Shown here: in pieces, positions 1 to 12,176 of the stretch | Position numbering within the stretch: position 1 is the first letter of the stretch | How the letters are laid out: each line of letters begins with the position of its first letter | From: Ralstonia sp. SET104 | GTDB taxonomy: Bacteria; Pseudomonadota; Gammaproteobacteria; Burkholderiales; Burkholderiaceae | NCBI RefSeq assembly: GCF_003851545.1 | Contig: NZ_BHVX01000002.1 | Coordinates: forward strand, 186,001-250,000 | Direction: 5' to 3' | Length of the DNA: 64,000 nucleotides | Made by a program: the position numbers and the translations under genes | Notes under the pieces: generated by a model | What the model was told of the DNA's origin: nothing | The model's database searches: none | What the model saw: only the letters and a program-made list of their open reading frames with translations

Positions 1-33
1 CATTACGGCGCGCAAGCCGAGACGACGGCATAA
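1..33 (+). CDS. C-terminal end of an upstream gene, probably ispG (partial)
   Basis: The first ten codons of the window read through to a TAA stop at 31-33, giving the tail [10 protein letters not shown]. This is too little to identify by sequence. In Ralstonia and relatives the gene just before hisS is usually ispG (gcpE), the 4Fe-4S enzyme that makes HMBPP in the non-mevalonate isoprenoid pathway, so the name is a synteny inference only. The 61 bases between this stop and the hisS ATG suggest one transcription unit. Confidence 0.4.
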   Translation, partial: HYGAQAETTA

Positions 34-94
34 GGCTTCGGAACACGAAGCGACAAGCTGGCCCGCAGAGGTGGTCAGCTTTCAACGTGACATC

Positions 95-1417
95 ATGAGC
101 GATACACAAAAACAACGCGTGCAGAAGATCGCCGGCGTCAAAGGCATGAACGATCTGCTGCCTGACGACGCCCCGCTGTGGGAGCACTTTGACAACGCCG
201 TGCGCAGCATGCTGCGCGCCTATGGTTATCAGCAGATTCGCACGCCGATCGTCGAGCAGACCCAACTGTTCGTGCGCGGCATCGGCGAGGTGACGGACAT
301 CGTCGAGAAGGAGATGTACACCTTCACCGATGCGCTGAACGGCGAGCAACTCACGATGCGCCCGGAAGGCACAGCCGCCGCCGTGCGCGCCGTGATCGAG
401 CACAACCTGCTGTACGACGGCCCGAAGCGACTGTGGTACACGGGCCCGATGTTCCGCCATGAACGTCCGCAGCGTGGACGCTATCGCCAATTCCATCAGG
501 TGGGCGTGGAAGCGCTAGGCTTTGCCGGCCCGGATATCGACGCTGAAGTCATTTTGATGTGCCAGCGCCTGTGGGACGACCTCGGCCTGGTCGGCTTGAA
601 GCTCGAATTGAACTCGCTCGGTCAGGCGGAAGAGCGCGCAGCGCACCGTGCCGATCTCATCAAGTACCTGGAGGGTTTCCAGGACATCCTTGATGAAGAC
701 GGCAAACGCCGCCTGTACACCAACCCGCTGCGCGTGCTCGACACCAAGAACCCCGCGCTGCAGGACATGGCTGCCGGCGCGCCCAAGCTGATCGACTATC
801 TGGGCGAAGCATCGCGTGCGCACTTTGAAGGCGTGCAGAAGCTGCTTAAGGCAAACAACATTCCGTTCACGATCAACCCGCGTCTGGTGCGCGGGCTGGA
901 CTATTACAACCTCACCGTGTTCGAGTGGACGACCGACAAGCTCGGTGCGCAGGGCACGGTGGCCGGTGGCGGCCGCTACGACCCGCTGATCGAACAAATT
1001 GGCGGCAAGGCAGCGCCCGCATGCGGCTGGGCGATGGGCGTGGAGCGCATCATCGAGCTGTTGCGTGAAGAAAAGCTGGAGCCCGAAGCGCAAGGTTGCG
1101 ACGTCTACATCGTCCACCAGGGCGACGAGGCACAGGTGCAGGCCCTGATTGCGGCCGAGCGGCTGCGTGATGCTGGGCTCGATGTCATCCTTCATGCCTC
1201 GCCGGAGGGGCGCAACGGTAGCTTCAAGTCGCAGTTCAAGCGCGCTGACGCAAGTGGTGCATCCTATGCGGTTATCATTGGCGACGATGAAGTCACCCAA
1301 GGCGTGGCGCAGATCAAGCCGCTGCGCGGCGATCCGACCGCGGATGCCCAGCAGACCGTGCCGTCCGACCAGTTGGTCGATCGCCTGATTGATGCCATGG
1401 TGGCCAACAACGACTGA
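95..1417 (+). CDS. hisS: Histidine--tRNA ligase
   Basis: This cytoplasmic class II aminoacyl-tRNA synthetase (440 aa) charges tRNA-His. The class II motifs are visible: [12 protein letters not shown], the arginine-rich [15 protein letters not shown] loop, the histidine-binding [14 protein letters not shown] segment and the motif 3 strand [10 protein letters not shown]-terminal anticodon-binding domain begins near [10 protein letters not shown]. The open frame extends upstream to a GTG at 71, but the ATG at 95 gives the expected family N-terminus, with the conserved segment [16 protein letters not shown] close behind, so I chose it. No strong Shine-Dalgarno sequence separates the two choices. 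The gene sits ahead of yfgM and bamB, the usual proteobacterial order. A catalytic paralogue-like subunit, hisZ, lies 8 kb downstream. Confidence 0.97.
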   Translation: MSDTQKQRVQKIAGVKGMNDLLPDDAPLWEHFDNAVRSMLRAYGYQQIRTPIVEQTQLFVRGIGEVTDIVEKEMYTFTDALNGEQLTMRPEGTAAAVRAVIEHNLLYDGPKRLWYTGPMFRHERPQRGRYRQFHQVGVEALGFAGPDIDAEVILMCQRLWDDLGLVGLKLELNSLGQAEERAAHRADLIKYLEGFQDILDEDGKRRLYTNPLRVLDTKNPALQDMAAGAPKLIDYLGEASRAHFEGVQKLLKANNIPFTINPRLVRGLDYYNLTVFEWTTDKLGAQGTVAGGGRYDPLIEQIGGKAAPACGWAMGVERIIELLREEKLEPEAQGCDVYIVHQGDEAQVQALIAAERLRDAGLDVILHASPEGRNGSFKSQFKRADASGASYAVIIGDDEVTQGVAQIKPLRGDPTADAQQTVPSDQLVDRLIDAMVANND

Positions 1418-1482
1418 CCGCAGCGGCTGATTTCGGCAACGAACGACCGCGATTCACTTCCAATACTCAAGCTCTGCAAAGC

Positions 1483-2118
1483 ATGGCCTACGATCTCGAA
1501 GAACAGGAACAACTAGAGAATCTCAAGCACTGGTGGCGCGATAACGGCAACGTCATCACGTGGGTCGCTATCGTGGTGCTGCTGGCCGTGGCTGGGTGGT
1601 TCGGCTGGAAGAACTGGCAGCGCAAGCAGGCGGGCGAGGCGTCCGTGCTGTACGAGCAGGTGCAGAAGGCCGTTGACGGCAAAGATGCCGAGAAGATCAA
1701 GCGCGCCGCTACCGACATGGAAGACAAGTTTGGCGGCACGGCCTATGCACAGATGACCGCGTTGGCTGCAGCCAAGGCGCTGTACGAAGCCAACGATGCG
1801 GCCAGCGCCAAGGCGCAGTTGCAATGGACGGTTGATCATGCGCGCGACGATGAGTACAAGGCGCTTGCCAAGCTGCGTCTGGCTGGTCTGCTGCTAGACG
1901 AGAAAGCCTACGATCAGGGCATCGCGCTAGTCTCCGGCGATGTTGCGCCGGCGTTTGCCGGGCTGTATGCAGACCGTCGTGGCGATCTGCTAGCCGCGCA
2001 GAACAAGAACGAAGATGCCCGCGCTGCCTACAAGCTGGCGCTGGAGAAGTTCGGTCCGGCCGACGCTTCGGCGCGCCAGATTGTGCAGTTCAAGCTGGAT
2101 GCCCTGGGCGGCGCTTGA
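1483..2118 (+). CDS. yfgM: YfgM-type membrane-anchored tetratricopeptide protein
   Basis: This 211-aa protein has a short cytoplasmic N-terminus rich in Glu/Gln (MAYDLEEQEQLENLKHWW), one transmembrane helix at about residues 24-41 (VITWVAIVVLLAVAGWFGW) and a helical TPR-like periplasmic domain with repeated Ala-rich helix pairs. That is the layout of the YfgM family (TPR_21). In E. coli, YfgM binds PpiD and the SecYEG translocon and helps pass proteins to periplasmic chaperones. The position between hisS and bamB matches E. coli (hisS-yfgM-bamB). It lies 65 bases after hisS and 48 before bamB, so co-transcription is likely. Confidence 0.9.
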   Translation: MAYDLEEQEQLENLKHWWRDNGNVITWVAIVVLLAVAGWFGWKNWQRKQAGEASVLYEQVQKAVDGKDAEKIKRAATDMEDKFGGTAYAQMTALAAAKALYEANDAASAKAQLQWTVDHARDDEYKALAKLRLAGLLLDEKAYDQGIALVSGDVAPAFAGLYADRRGDLLAAQNKNEDARAAYKLALEKFGPADASARQIVQFKLDALGGA

Positions 2119-2148
2119 TCGGCGCAACCCGTGCTATTCAACGCATAA

Positions 2149-3345
<1,197 letters not shown>

Positions 3346-3541
3346 TATCGATCGCCTCGGCCCGAATGGGCTGCGGCGGCACACGCATCACATCGGGGCG
3401 GCGCCGTCGCCTTGAACTTGCGCCCGCGTACCCCGCGGGCGTCTTGCATCTGCGCCATCCAGGCGTTCAGCCGTGCAGATGCCAACCGCAGTTGCAATAA
3501 CCAGAATTTGCCGTGACGCCATTCGCGTACGGCACACAAGC
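3346..3541. other. Intergenic region between bamB and der
   Basis: This 196-base stretch has no recognisable gene. The der reading frame stays open back to an ATG at 3473, but the residues it would add are not GTPase-like. I see no convincing promoter or strong T-tailed hairpin. Confidence 0.5.
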
Positions 3542-4885
3542 ATGAAACCAGTCATTGCCCTCGTGGGGCGGCCGAATGTCGGCAAATCGACCCTCTTCAA
3601 CCGTCTGACGCGCTCGCGTGACGCGTTGGTCGCGGACATCCCCGGCCTGACGCGCGACCGTCACTATGGTGAAGGCCGCGTCGGTGAGCGTCCGTTCATC
3701 GCCATCGATACCGGCGGCTTCGAGCCCGTCGCCAAGGAAGGCATTGTTGCCGAGATGGCCAAGCAGACCCGCCAGGCTGTGGTCGAAGCCGATGTCGTGA
3801 TCTTCATCGTTGATGGCCGCCTGGGACTGGCCCCGCAGGATCGCGTGATTGCCGATTATCTGCGCAAGACGGGACGTCGCATCCTTTTGGCCGTCAACAA
3901 GGCTGAGGGCATGCGCTATACCGCTGTCGCCAGCGATTTCTACGAACTTGGTCTGGGCGATCCGGCAGCCATTTCCGCTGCACATGGCGATGGGGTCAAC
4001 GATTTGGTGGCAGAGGCGCTCGATCTGGCATTTGCCGAGCGCCCCGAGCTTGCCGAGGCAGCCGATGCGCACGACCACGGTACCCGCATCGCCATCGTCG
4101 GTCGCCCGAACGTCGGCAAGTCAACGCTGGTGAACGCGCTGATCGGCGAAGAGCGCGTGATCGCATTCGACATGCCGGGCACCACGCGCGATGCCATTTA
4201 CGTGGATTTCGAGCGCAACGGCAAACCGTACACGCTCATCGATACGGCCGGCCTGCGCAAACGTGGCAAGGTGTTTGAGGCGATTGAAAAGTTTTCGGTG
4301 GTGAAGACGCTGCAGTCCATCGCCGATGCGAATGTGGTTGTGCTGATTCTCGATGCGCAGCAGGACATTTCCGACCAGGATGCCCATATCGCGGGGTTCA
4401 TTGTCGAGTCCGGCCGCGCGCTGGTGATCGGTGTAAACAAGTGGGATGGCCTCACGGGACATGCGCGTGATCGCATCAAACACGATATGGAGCGCAAACT
4501 GCAGTTCCTGTCGTTTGCCAACGTGCACTACATCTCCGCCAAGGAGCGCACGGGCATTGGCGCGCTGATGAAGTCTGTGGATGCCGCTTACGCTGCTGCC
4601 ATGGTCAAGCTGCCGACCCCCAAGCTTACGCGGGTGCTGATGGAGGCGGTCGAGTATCAGCAACCGCGTCGCGCCGGCGTCTCGCGCCCGAAGCTGCGCT
4701 ACGCGCACCAAGGTGGTTCCAACCCACCAATCGTGGTGATTCATGGCAATGCGCTGTCGAATATTCCCGAAACCTATCGCCGCTTCCTGGAAGGGCGTTT
4801 CCGCGAGGCCTTCCAACTGAAGGGCACTCCGCTGCGGATCGAATTTCGTACGAACAAAAACCCGTACGCCCAATCCAACGACTGA
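3542..4885 (+). CDS. der: Ribosome-assembly GTPase Der (EngA)
   Basis: Der is a tandem-domain GTPase needed for 50S ribosomal subunit maturation. The 447-aa product has two G domains, each with a [10 protein letters not shown]-loop (near residues 9-17 and 187-195), DIPGLTRD and DMPGTTRD switch regions, and a C-terminal KH-like domain starting near KLPTPKLTR. The second domain has the canonical NKWD G4 motif. The first has NKAE in that position, a change I believe is common in betaproteobacterial Der. The ATG at 3542 was chosen because it starts directly at [16 protein letters not shown], the family N-terminus; the upstream ATG at 3473 adds 23 unrelated residues. Confidence 0.96.
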   Translation: MKPVIALVGRPNVGKSTLFNRLTRSRDALVADIPGLTRDRHYGEGRVGERPFIAIDTGGFEPVAKEGIVAEMAKQTRQAVVEADVVIFIVDGRLGLAPQDRVIADYLRKTGRRILLAVNKAEGMRYTAVASDFYELGLGDPAAISAAHGDGVNDLVAEALDLAFAERPELAEAADAHDHGTRIAIVGRPNVGKSTLVNALIGEERVIAFDMPGTTRDAIYVDFERNGKPYTLIDTAGLRKRGKVFEAIEKFSVVKTLQSIADANVVVLILDAQQDISDQDAHIAGFIVESGRALVIGVNKWDGLTGHARDRIKHDMERKLQFLSFANVHYISAKERTGIGALMKSVDAAYAAAMVKLPTPKLTRVLMEAVEYQQPRRAGVSRPKLRYAHQGGSNPPIVVIHGNALSNIPETYRRFLEGRFREAFQLKGTPLRIEFRTNKNPYAQSND

Positions 4886-5185
4886 GCGTTGCACGGGCGG
4901 TGCTCGACGGCGGGAGCGTGTGACGCGGGGGCATTCGAACGGGGGATCACCAAAACGGCCGAGCCATTTCATCTGGCGGGGTCATCGGTTTTCCGTTTGC
5001 TTTCCCTGATTTCTAAGGCTAAATTCTCGAGACATGGCGCTTGGTGTCCACAAACCCAGGCGCCATTGGCGTCATTTGGACGCGTCTGGCCGACTCTTTT
5101 GACGAACTTTTTTTGCGTCGCCTGCTTGAACCCGGGCTTCCTAGCCCCATAACCCATCACTAAACCTATAAATCTGGAGTGTGCC
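4886..5185. other. der-hfq intergenic region and hfq leader
   Basis: This 300-base stretch has no gene I can support. It holds a GC-rich inverted repeat at 5035-5065 and a possible promoter just before hfq: TTGAAC followed 16 bases later by CATAAC, around 5125-5153. The hfq ribosome-binding site is the TGGAG at about 5174-5178. The 5035-5065 hairpin is not followed by a T-run, so it does not look like a terminator for der. Confidence 0.4.
5035..5065 (+). repeat. Inverted repeat (10-bp stem) upstream of hfq
   Basis: TGGCGCTTGG at 5035-5044 pairs with CCAGGCGCCA at 5056-5065 around an 11-base loop, with one G-T wobble. It is followed by TTGGCG rather than a T-tract. It may be a structured element of the hfq 5' region or a relic; its function is unknown. 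Confidence 0.55.
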
Positions 5186-5425
5186 ATGAGCAACAAAGGG
5201 CAATTGCTACAAGACCCGTTTCTGAATGCGCTGCGTAAAGAGCATGTACCGGTGTCGATCTACCTCGTCAACGGTATCAAGCTGCAAGGCAACATCGAGT
5301 CGTTCGACCAATACGTTGTGCTCTTGCGTAACACCGTGACGCAGATGGTGTACAAGCATGCGATCTCCACCGTGGTGCCGGCCCGTGCCGTGAATTTCCG
5401 CGTGGACGAAGCGCCTGACGCCTGA
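5186..5425 (+). CDS. hfq: RNA chaperone Hfq
   Basis: Hfq is the hexameric Sm-like RNA chaperone that pairs small RNAs with their targets. The 79-aa product shows the full bacterial Sm fold: an N-terminal helix ([15 protein letters not shown]), the Sm1 region ([20 protein letters not shown]) and the Sm2 motif [10 protein letters not shown]. The C-terminal tail is short (about 14 residues), as is usual in betaproteobacteria. An SD-like TGGAG precedes the ATG. The gene lies between der and hflX, and hfq-hflX-hflK-hflC is a conserved order. Confidence 0.98.
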
Positions 5426-5499
5426 TTCTGCCTCGCTCCCGCCGCCATCCGCGCGGCGGGACGCACCCACCCCCGGTTTTTCCTTCTTTATTTCCCCGC

Positions 5500-6753
5500 T
5501 TGGCATCCCATCCCACCTCCAGCTCGGAGCCGACTCGCGCCATTCTGGTCGCGGTTGATTTCGGCAAACACGATTTCCAGGAAAGTCTGAGTGAACTGGC
5601 GCTGCTGGCGTCCACCGCCGGCTCCGAGCCGGTGCGCGCGGTCACGGGCAAACGCTCCAGGCCAGACGCGTCGCTGTTCATCGGCTCAGGCAAGGCGGAG
5701 GAAGTAAAGATCGCCGCGGACGAGGAAGACGCTGAAATCGTCATCTTCAACCACGCGCTGAGCCCCGCCCAGCAGCGTAATCTTGAGCGCTTCTTCGGCC
5801 GCCACGTGGTGGACCGGACGGGCCTCATCCTCGACATCTTCAGCCAGCGCGCACAGAGCCACGTCGGCAAGGTGCAGGTGGAACTCGCGCGCGTGCGCTA
5901 TCAGGCGGCACGTCTGGTGCGGGCGTGGAGCCACCTGGAGCGTCAGAAGGGGGGGGTCGGCCTGCGTGGTGGCCCTGGCGAGCGCCAGCTCGAACTGGAT
6001 CGCCGGATGCTGGATGAACGCGCCAAGCGCTTATCGTCCGAGTTGGACAAGCTGCAGCGTCAGCATGACACGCAACGCCGTTCGCGCGGCCGCAACGATG
6101 CATTTTCCGTTTCTTTGGTCGGCTATACCAACGCGGGCAAATCGACGTTGTTCAATGCGCTGACCAAGGCACGCGCCTACGCAGCCAACCAGTTGTTCGC
6201 CACGCTGGATACGACCTCGCGCCGGTTGTATCTGGAGGGATTGGGCAACGTGGTGCTGTCGGACACAGTCGGCTTTATCCGCGATCTGCCCACGCAACTG
6301 GTGGCCGCCTTCCGCGCCACGTTGGAAGAAACCGTGCACGCCGACGTGCTGCTGCACGTGGTGGACGCTGCCAGTACCGTCAAGCATGAACAGATGGAAC
6401 AGGTCGATCGCGTGCTCGATGAAATCAACGCCAGCGGCATCCCGCAGATTCTGGTGATGAACAAGATCGATGCGGCTGAGGAGTTGCGTGCCGCCGGCCC
6501 GCGCATCGAGCGTGATGAAACCGGTGCCGTGCGGCGCGTGTTCGTCTCTGCCATCGAGGGGGCCGGGCTGGATCTGCTGCGCCAAGCGTTGGTCGAGACC
6601 GCGATTCGCCTGCGTGAGCACCCAGCGTCGCATGGTGGCGATTTCGATCCCCGTTTCGACACCCGCCGTGATTCACTGCCGGCGCACCGTGACGAACTGT
6701 CGCAAAGCTTGCCGAGCAGCGGTTCTTCCGCCAAAGGTGACGAAGAGGGCTGA
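5500..6753 (+). CDS. hflX: GTPase HflX
   Basis: HflX is a ribosome-binding GTPase involved in splitting or rescue of stalled 70S ribosomes. The product (417 aa) has an N-terminal HflX domain, a glycine-rich segment around RQKGGVGLRGGPGERQLELDRR, and a G domain with SLVGYTNAGKSTLFNAL (P-loop), a switch/G3 SDTVGFIRDLP and G4 NKID. The frame opens with TTG at 5500; no in-frame ATG fits, and the TTG gives MASHPTSSSEPTRAILVAV, so I accept it. It lies 74 bases after hfq. A run of eight G residues sits in the coding sequence at 5949-5956. Confidence 0.94.
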   Translation: MASHPTSSSEPTRAILVAVDFGKHDFQESLSELALLASTAGSEPVRAVTGKRSRPDASLFIGSGKAEEVKIAADEEDAEIVIFNHALSPAQQRNLERFFGRHVVDRTGLILDIFSQRAQSHVGKVQVELARVRYQAARLVRAWSHLERQKGGVGLRGGPGERQLELDRRMLDERAKRLSSELDKLQRQHDTQRRSRGRNDAFSVSLVGYTNAGKSTLFNALTKARAYAANQLFATLDTTSRRLYLEGLGNVVLSDTVGFIRDLPTQLVAAFRATLEETVHADVLLHVVDAASTVKHEQMEQVDRVLDEINASGIPQILVMNKIDAAEELRAAGPRIERDETGAVRRVFVSAIEGAGLDLLRQALVETAIRLREHPASHGGDFDPRFDTRRDSLPAHRDELSQSLPSSGSSAKGDEEG

Positions 6754-6808
6754 TAGAATGCCCCGTTACTCCTTCGCAGTCAGACAATCAGGACAAGCCC
6801 GACCGCTC

Positions 6809-8185
6809 ATGCCCGAGATTTCGACCCAGTCTTCTTCCATGGCCTCGCCCCGTTCGGCGCGAGGTTTGTGGCACCGCTTACGCGTGCTGCTTTCGCTGAA
6901 CGACCCGCGCTGGGGTCGCGGCGATGACAATAACGCCGAGCGCGAAGACAAAGACGAGCCGAAGCGCCAAAGCAAGCCGCCCCAGGATGGGCCGCCCGAT
7001 CTTGACGAGTTGTGGCGCGATTTCAATCGCCGCCTGAATAACTTGTTCGGCCGCAAGGACAGCGGTAATGGTAATGACGGCCCCACGCCGCTGCGTCCGG
7101 GTAATGGCCGCGCGGGTTCGGGCCTTGGTGTTGGCGTGCTGCTGGCGGTGCTCGTGGGCCTGTGGATGGCCAGCGGCTTCTTCATCGTGCAGGAAGGTCA
7201 GACTGGCGTGATCCTGCAGTTCGGCCGCTTCAAGTATCTGGCCACGCCGGGTATCAACTGGCGCCTGCCGTATCCGATCGAGTCGCACGAGATCGTCAAC
7301 CTGTCGGGCGTGCGTACGCTTGAGATCGGTCGCACGACGCAAATCAAGGATACGAACCTGAAAGACTCGTCGATGCTCACGCAGGACGAGAACATTGTCG
7401 ATGTGCGCTTCTCGGTCCAGTACAACATTGCCAACCCGGTCGATTACCTGTTCTACAACCGCACAGACCGTGGCGGCGACGAGGAACTCGTGACGCAAGC
7501 GGCTGAAACGTCTGTGCGTGAGATTGTCGGGCGCAACAAGATGGACGCGGTGCTGTATGAGGGGCGTGATGCTGTCGGCCGCAATCTGGCGGAATCGATT
7601 CAGCGCATCCTGTCGGCGTACAAGACTGGTATCCGCATTCTCAGCGTCAACGTGCAAAGCGTGCAGCCGCCCGAGCAGGTGCAGGCCGCATTCGACGACG
7701 TGACCAAGGCGGGCCAGGACCGTGAGCGCGCCATCTCCGAAGGCCAGGCTTACGCCAACGATGTGGTGCCCCGTGCCAAGGGTACAGCCGCCCGCCTGGG
7801 TGAAGAGGCCCAGGGTTACAAAGCACGCGTCACGGCACGTGCAGAGGGCGATGCGGCCCGCTTTGCCTCGGTGCAACGCGAATACGCGAAGGCCCCGCAG
7901 GTCACGCGCGACCGTATCTATCTGGAAACCATGCAGGACATCTACGCCAATTCGACCAAGGTGATGGTCGATCAAAACAACGGCAGCCTGCTGTATCTGC
8001 CGCTGGACAAACTGATCGCACAAACGCAGGGCGACACGTCGCGTCCGGCCGCCGCGCCCGGCACTTCACCACAGGACAGCGGCTCGGCACAGAGTGTGCC
8101 CACTCCCTCCCATCCGTCACCGGCCAATGACGCAGACTCGCGCTCGCGCGAAGCACTGCGCAACCGTGACCGCGATTCGCGCTAA
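6809..8185 (+). CDS. hflK: FtsH protease modulator HflK
   Basis: HflK forms, with HflC, a large membrane-anchored periplasmic complex of the SPFH/band 7 family that modulates the FtsH protease. The product (458 aa from this start) has a charged, Gly-rich cytoplasmic N-terminus, one transmembrane helix (GVGVLLAVLVGLWMASGFFIV), the SPFH domain beginning at VQEGQTGVILQFGRFKYL, and a helical region with RERAISEGQAYANDVVPRA. It ends in a Ser/Pro-rich tail. The frame is open far upstream inside hflX. In-frame ATGs occur at 6758, 6809 and 6839; a TGATAGAAT extended -10-like element overlaps 6758, so I prefer 6809, but this is uncertain. Confidence 0.92.
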   Translation: MPEISTQSSSMASPRSARGLWHRLRVLLSLNDPRWGRGDDNNAEREDKDEPKRQSKPPQDGPPDLDELWRDFNRRLNNLFGRKDSGNGNDGPTPLRPGNGRAGSGLGVGVLLAVLVGLWMASGFFIVQEGQTGVILQFGRFKYLATPGINWRLPYPIESHEIVNLSGVRTLEIGRTTQIKDTNLKDSSMLTQDENIVDVRFSVQYNIANPVDYLFYNRTDRGGDEELVTQAAETSVREIVGRNKMDAVLYEGRDAVGRNLAESIQRILSAYKTGIRILSVNVQSVQPPEQVQAAFDDVTKAGQDRERAISEGQAYANDVVPRAKGTAARLGEEAQGYKARVTARAEGDAARFASVQREYAKAPQVTRDRIYLETMQDIYANSTKVMVDQNNGSLLYLPLDKLIAQTQGDTSRPAAAPGTSPQDSGSAQSVPTPSHPSPANDADSRSREALRNRDRDSR

Positions 8186-8197
8186 CAGGAGGGCACG

Positions 8198-9124
8198 ATG
8201 AATCGTCTGATTTCTGCCTTCGTGGCGCTTGTCATTGCTCTGGCGGTGTTCTCGTCAGTGGTGTTCGTGGTGGACCAGCGGCAGTACGCCGTGGTGTTCG
8301 CCTTTGGTGAGATCAAGCAGGTCATCAAGGAGCCGGGGCTTCATTTCAAGCTGCCCCCGCCGCTGCAGAACGTGGTGTTCATGGACAAACGCCTGCAGAC
8401 CATCGATGTGGCCGGCGCCGACCGCTTCATCACGGCCGAGAAGAAAAACCTGTTGGTCGATTGGTTCGTGAAGTGGCGTGTGTCTGATCCGCGTCTGTTT
8501 TACGTGAGCTTCAAGGGCGATAACCGCCTCGCGCAAGACAGCATGACGCAGAAGATCAACTCCATCGCCCGCGACGAGTTCGCTCGGCGCACGGTCTCCG
8601 ACGTGGTATCGACGGATCGTGAAGCGGTGATGCAGAGCATTCTCAAAGGCGTGCAGGAATACGGCAAGTCGGTCGGCGTCGATATCATCGACGTGCGTCT
8701 GAAGCGCGTCGATCTGCTGGCGAGCGTGACCGAATCGGTCTACCGCCGCATGGAAGCAGAGCGTAAGCGCGTGGCCAACGAACTGCGCTCCACCGGTGCG
8801 GCCGAAGGCGAAAAGATCCGTGCCGATGCCGATCGTCAACGTGAAGTCGTGCTGGCTGACGCTTATCGTGACGCGCAGAAAATCAAGGGTGAAGGCGATG
8901 CCCGTGCCGCCGACATCTACGCCGATGCGTTTGGCCGCGATCCGCAGTTCGCCGCATTCTGGCGCTCTATGGAGGCGTATCGTGCGTCGTTCCGCGATCG
9001 CAAGGATGTGATGGTGTTGCAGCCGAACAGCGATTTCTTCAAATATATGCGCAGCCCAAATGGTGGTAACTCGGGCAGTGGTTCGGCGGCAGCACCAGCC
9101 GCCCAGACAGGGCGCCATCGCTAG
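8198..9124 (+). CDS. hflC: FtsH protease modulator HflC
   Basis: HflC is the partner of HflK in the HflKC complex around FtsH. The 308-aa product has an N-terminal signal anchor (LISAFVALVIALAVFSSVVFVV) followed by the band 7 domain VDQRQYAVVFAFGEIKQV, the central RRTVSDVVSTDREAVM segment and a long coiled-coil region RRMEAERKRVANELRSTGAAEGEKIRADAD. It starts 12 bases after hflK with a strong ribosome-binding site (AGGAGG), so the two are translated from one message. A Rho-independent terminator follows at 9158-9182. Confidence 0.96.
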   Translation: MNRLISAFVALVIALAVFSSVVFVVDQRQYAVVFAFGEIKQVIKEPGLHFKLPPPLQNVVFMDKRLQTIDVAGADRFITAEKKNLLVDWFVKWRVSDPRLFYVSFKGDNRLAQDSMTQKINSIARDEFARRTVSDVVSTDREAVMQSILKGVQEYGKSVGVDIIDVRLKRVDLLASVTESVYRRMEAERKRVANELRSTGAAEGEKIRADADRQREVVLADAYRDAQKIKGEGDARAADIYADAFGRDPQFAAFWRSMEAYRASFRDRKDVMVLQPNSDFFKYMRSPNGGNSGSGSAAAPAAQTGRHR

Positions 9125-9157
9125 TACAATGCGTCGCTGATTGTATTTGAGGCGGAC

Positions 9158-9182
9158 AAACCCCGGCTTGCCGGGGTTTTGT
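9158..9182 (+). terminator. Rho-independent terminator after hflC
   Basis: CCCCGG at 9161-9166 pairs with CCGGGG at 9171-9176 around CTTG, with flanking A and T runs extending the stem, followed by TTTTGTT. This ends the hfq-hflX-hflK-hflC message or attenuates read-through into the downstream genes. Confidence 0.75.
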
Positions 9183-9202
9183 TCGTTCGCCACCCGCATC
9201 CC

Positions 9203-9403
9203 ATGGAAGAGTCACTCCCCACCGTTTTGCTGGCCGCATGCGCGCTGGTTCTCGTCTTTGAGGGCATTCTGCCGTTCGTGGCACCGCGGGCCTGGCGGCG
9301 TGCTTTCCAAGCGCTGACCGACCTGCCTGACGAAAAGCTGCGCGTGATCGGCCTCGTGTCGATGGCGATTGGGCTGATCCTCCTGCGGTTGCTGCATCGC
9401 TAG
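9203..9403 (+). CDS. yjeT: DUF2065 (YjeT-like) small inner-membrane protein
   Basis: This 66-aa protein consists almost entirely of two predicted transmembrane helices (about residues 6-26 and 46-64), separated by a short loop with RAWRRAFQALTDLPDEKLR. That is the pattern of the DUF2065 family, whose E. coli member YjeT sits in the same place, between hflC and purA. Its function is unknown. The ATG at 9203 was chosen over the frame opening at 9179, because the upstream codons lie in the terminator tail. The protein ends MAIGLILLRLLHR. Confidence 0.85.
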   Translation: MEESLPTVLLAACALVLVFEGILPFVAPRAWRRAFQALTDLPDEKLRVIGLVSMAIGLILLRLLHR

Positions 9404-9460
9404 CCTGCTTCCTGCGTTTTTCGAATTTCTGCCGTACCAAGACTCCTGAGCGAGACCGCC

Positions 9461-10624
9461 ATGCCGACCAATTGGCTGCTGCCTGAATCCATTGCCGATG
9501 TGCTGCCTTCCGAGGCGCGCAAGATTGAAGAGCTGCGCCGCCGCATGCTCGACCTGTTTCGCACCTACGGCTACGAACTGGTCATGCCGCCGATGCTGGA
9601 ATACATCGAGTCGCTGCTCTCCGGCACCGGCCACGATCTGGATCTGAAGACTTTCAAACTGGTCGATCAGCTCTCTGGCCGCACGATCGGTCTGCGTGCC
9701 GACATCACGCCCCAAGTCGCCCGTATCGATGCCCATTTGCTGAACCGCGCCGGCGTGACGCGCTTGTGTTACGCCGGTTCGGTGCTGCATACGCGTCCGA
9801 GTGGGTTTCACGTCACACGCGAGCCGCTGCAGATCGGGGCCGAAATCTATGGTCACGCTGGTCTGGAAGCCGATTTGGAAATCCAGGAGTTGATGCTTGC
9901 CGCGCTGTCGGCCGCTGGGCTGGCGGATGTGCGGCTGGACCTTTGCCACGTTGGCGTGGTGGCTGCGCTGCTGGAGCAATCGCTGGTTGCCGCTCGCATT
10001 CAGGACGACCTGTTCGCGGCGCTTGCCGCCAAGGATGTGCCCGCCCTGCGCGCCATCACGGCCGATTTGCCAGTGGCGCAGCGCGATGCGATCAATTTGT
10101 TGCCATCGCTGTACGGCGGTATTGATGTGTTGGACCATGCGCGCAAGCAGTTGCCCGCGTTGCCCGCCATTGGCCGCGCGCTTGACGATCTGGCCACGCT
10201 GGCCGAACGTGCGGGCGGTGCGACCATCAATATCGATTTGGCTGACCTGCGCGGCTACCACTACCACAGCGGTGTGATGTTCACGGCCTATGTGGCAGGC
10301 GTGCCGAACGCCGTGGCGCGTGGGGGCCGGTACGACAAGGTGGGTGAGGCCTTCGGCCGTGCTCGCCCGGCAACCGGTTTTTCGTTGGACCTGCGCGAGG
10401 TCGCCGGCATCTCGCCGGTGGAGGCTCGCGCAGCCGCCATCCACGCGCCGTGGTCCGGTGATGCCAAGTTGCGCGAGGCAATTGCTGCCCTGCGTGCCGC
10501 TGGCGAAATCGTCATCCAGTCGCTGCCGGGCCATCCGGAAGACCTGGAGGAGTTTGCTTACGACCGCCAACTCGTGGAAGAGGGTGGTCGCTGGATCGTC
10601 AAGCCCCGCAACGCTTCTGTCTGA
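9461..10624 (+). CDS. hisZ: ATP phosphoribosyltransferase regulatory subunit HisZ
   Basis: HisZ is a catalytically inactive paralogue of histidyl-tRNA synthetase. It forms the hetero-octameric ATP phosphoribosyltransferase with a short HisG, the first step of histidine synthesis. The 387-aa product keeps the class II fold ([55 protein letters not shown]) but lacks the tRNA-synthetase anticodon domain. hisZ-purA next to hflC is the usual betaproteobacterial arrangement; hisG itself is not in this window. Confidence 0.95.
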   Translation: MPTNWLLPESIADVLPSEARKIEELRRRMLDLFRTYGYELVMPPMLEYIESLLSGTGHDLDLKTFKLVDQLSGRTIGLRADITPQVARIDAHLLNRAGVTRLCYAGSVLHTRPSGFHVTREPLQIGAEIYGHAGLEADLEIQELMLAALSAAGLADVRLDLCHVGVVAALLEQSLVAARIQDDLFAALAAKDVPALRAITADLPVAQRDAINLLPSLYGGIDVLDHARKQLPALPAIGRALDDLATLAERAGGATINIDLADLRGYHYHSGVMFTAYVAGVPNAVARGGRYDKVGEAFGRARPATGFSLDLREVAGISPVEARAAAIHAPWSGDAKLREAIAALRAAGEIVIQSLPGHPEDLEEFAYDRQLVEEGGRWIVKPRNASV

Positions 10625-10701
10625 GGCTGTTGCATAACGTTGTGTAAATACCCGGTAATTTCAGGGAAGCCCTTGGCAACAAGGGTAGAATACGTTTTTA
10701 A

Positions 10702-12060
<1,359 letters not shown>

Positions 12061-12074
12061 TGCACTGCTCCCAG

Positions 12075-12104
12075 ATTCGCCCGGTCATTCGCCGGGCGAA
12101 TTTG
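12075..12104 (+). terminator. Probable terminator after purA
   Basis: ATTCGCCCGG at 12075-12084 pairs perfectly with CCGGGCGAAT at 12092-12101 over a 7-base loop. Only a short TTT follows, so termination efficiency is uncertain. Confidence 0.6.
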
Positions 12105-12176
12105 CATGGAGCGCCGTTTTTTATAAAACACGATAGCGGCAACTCACACCGCATTTACGATACGTAGAGGAACACC

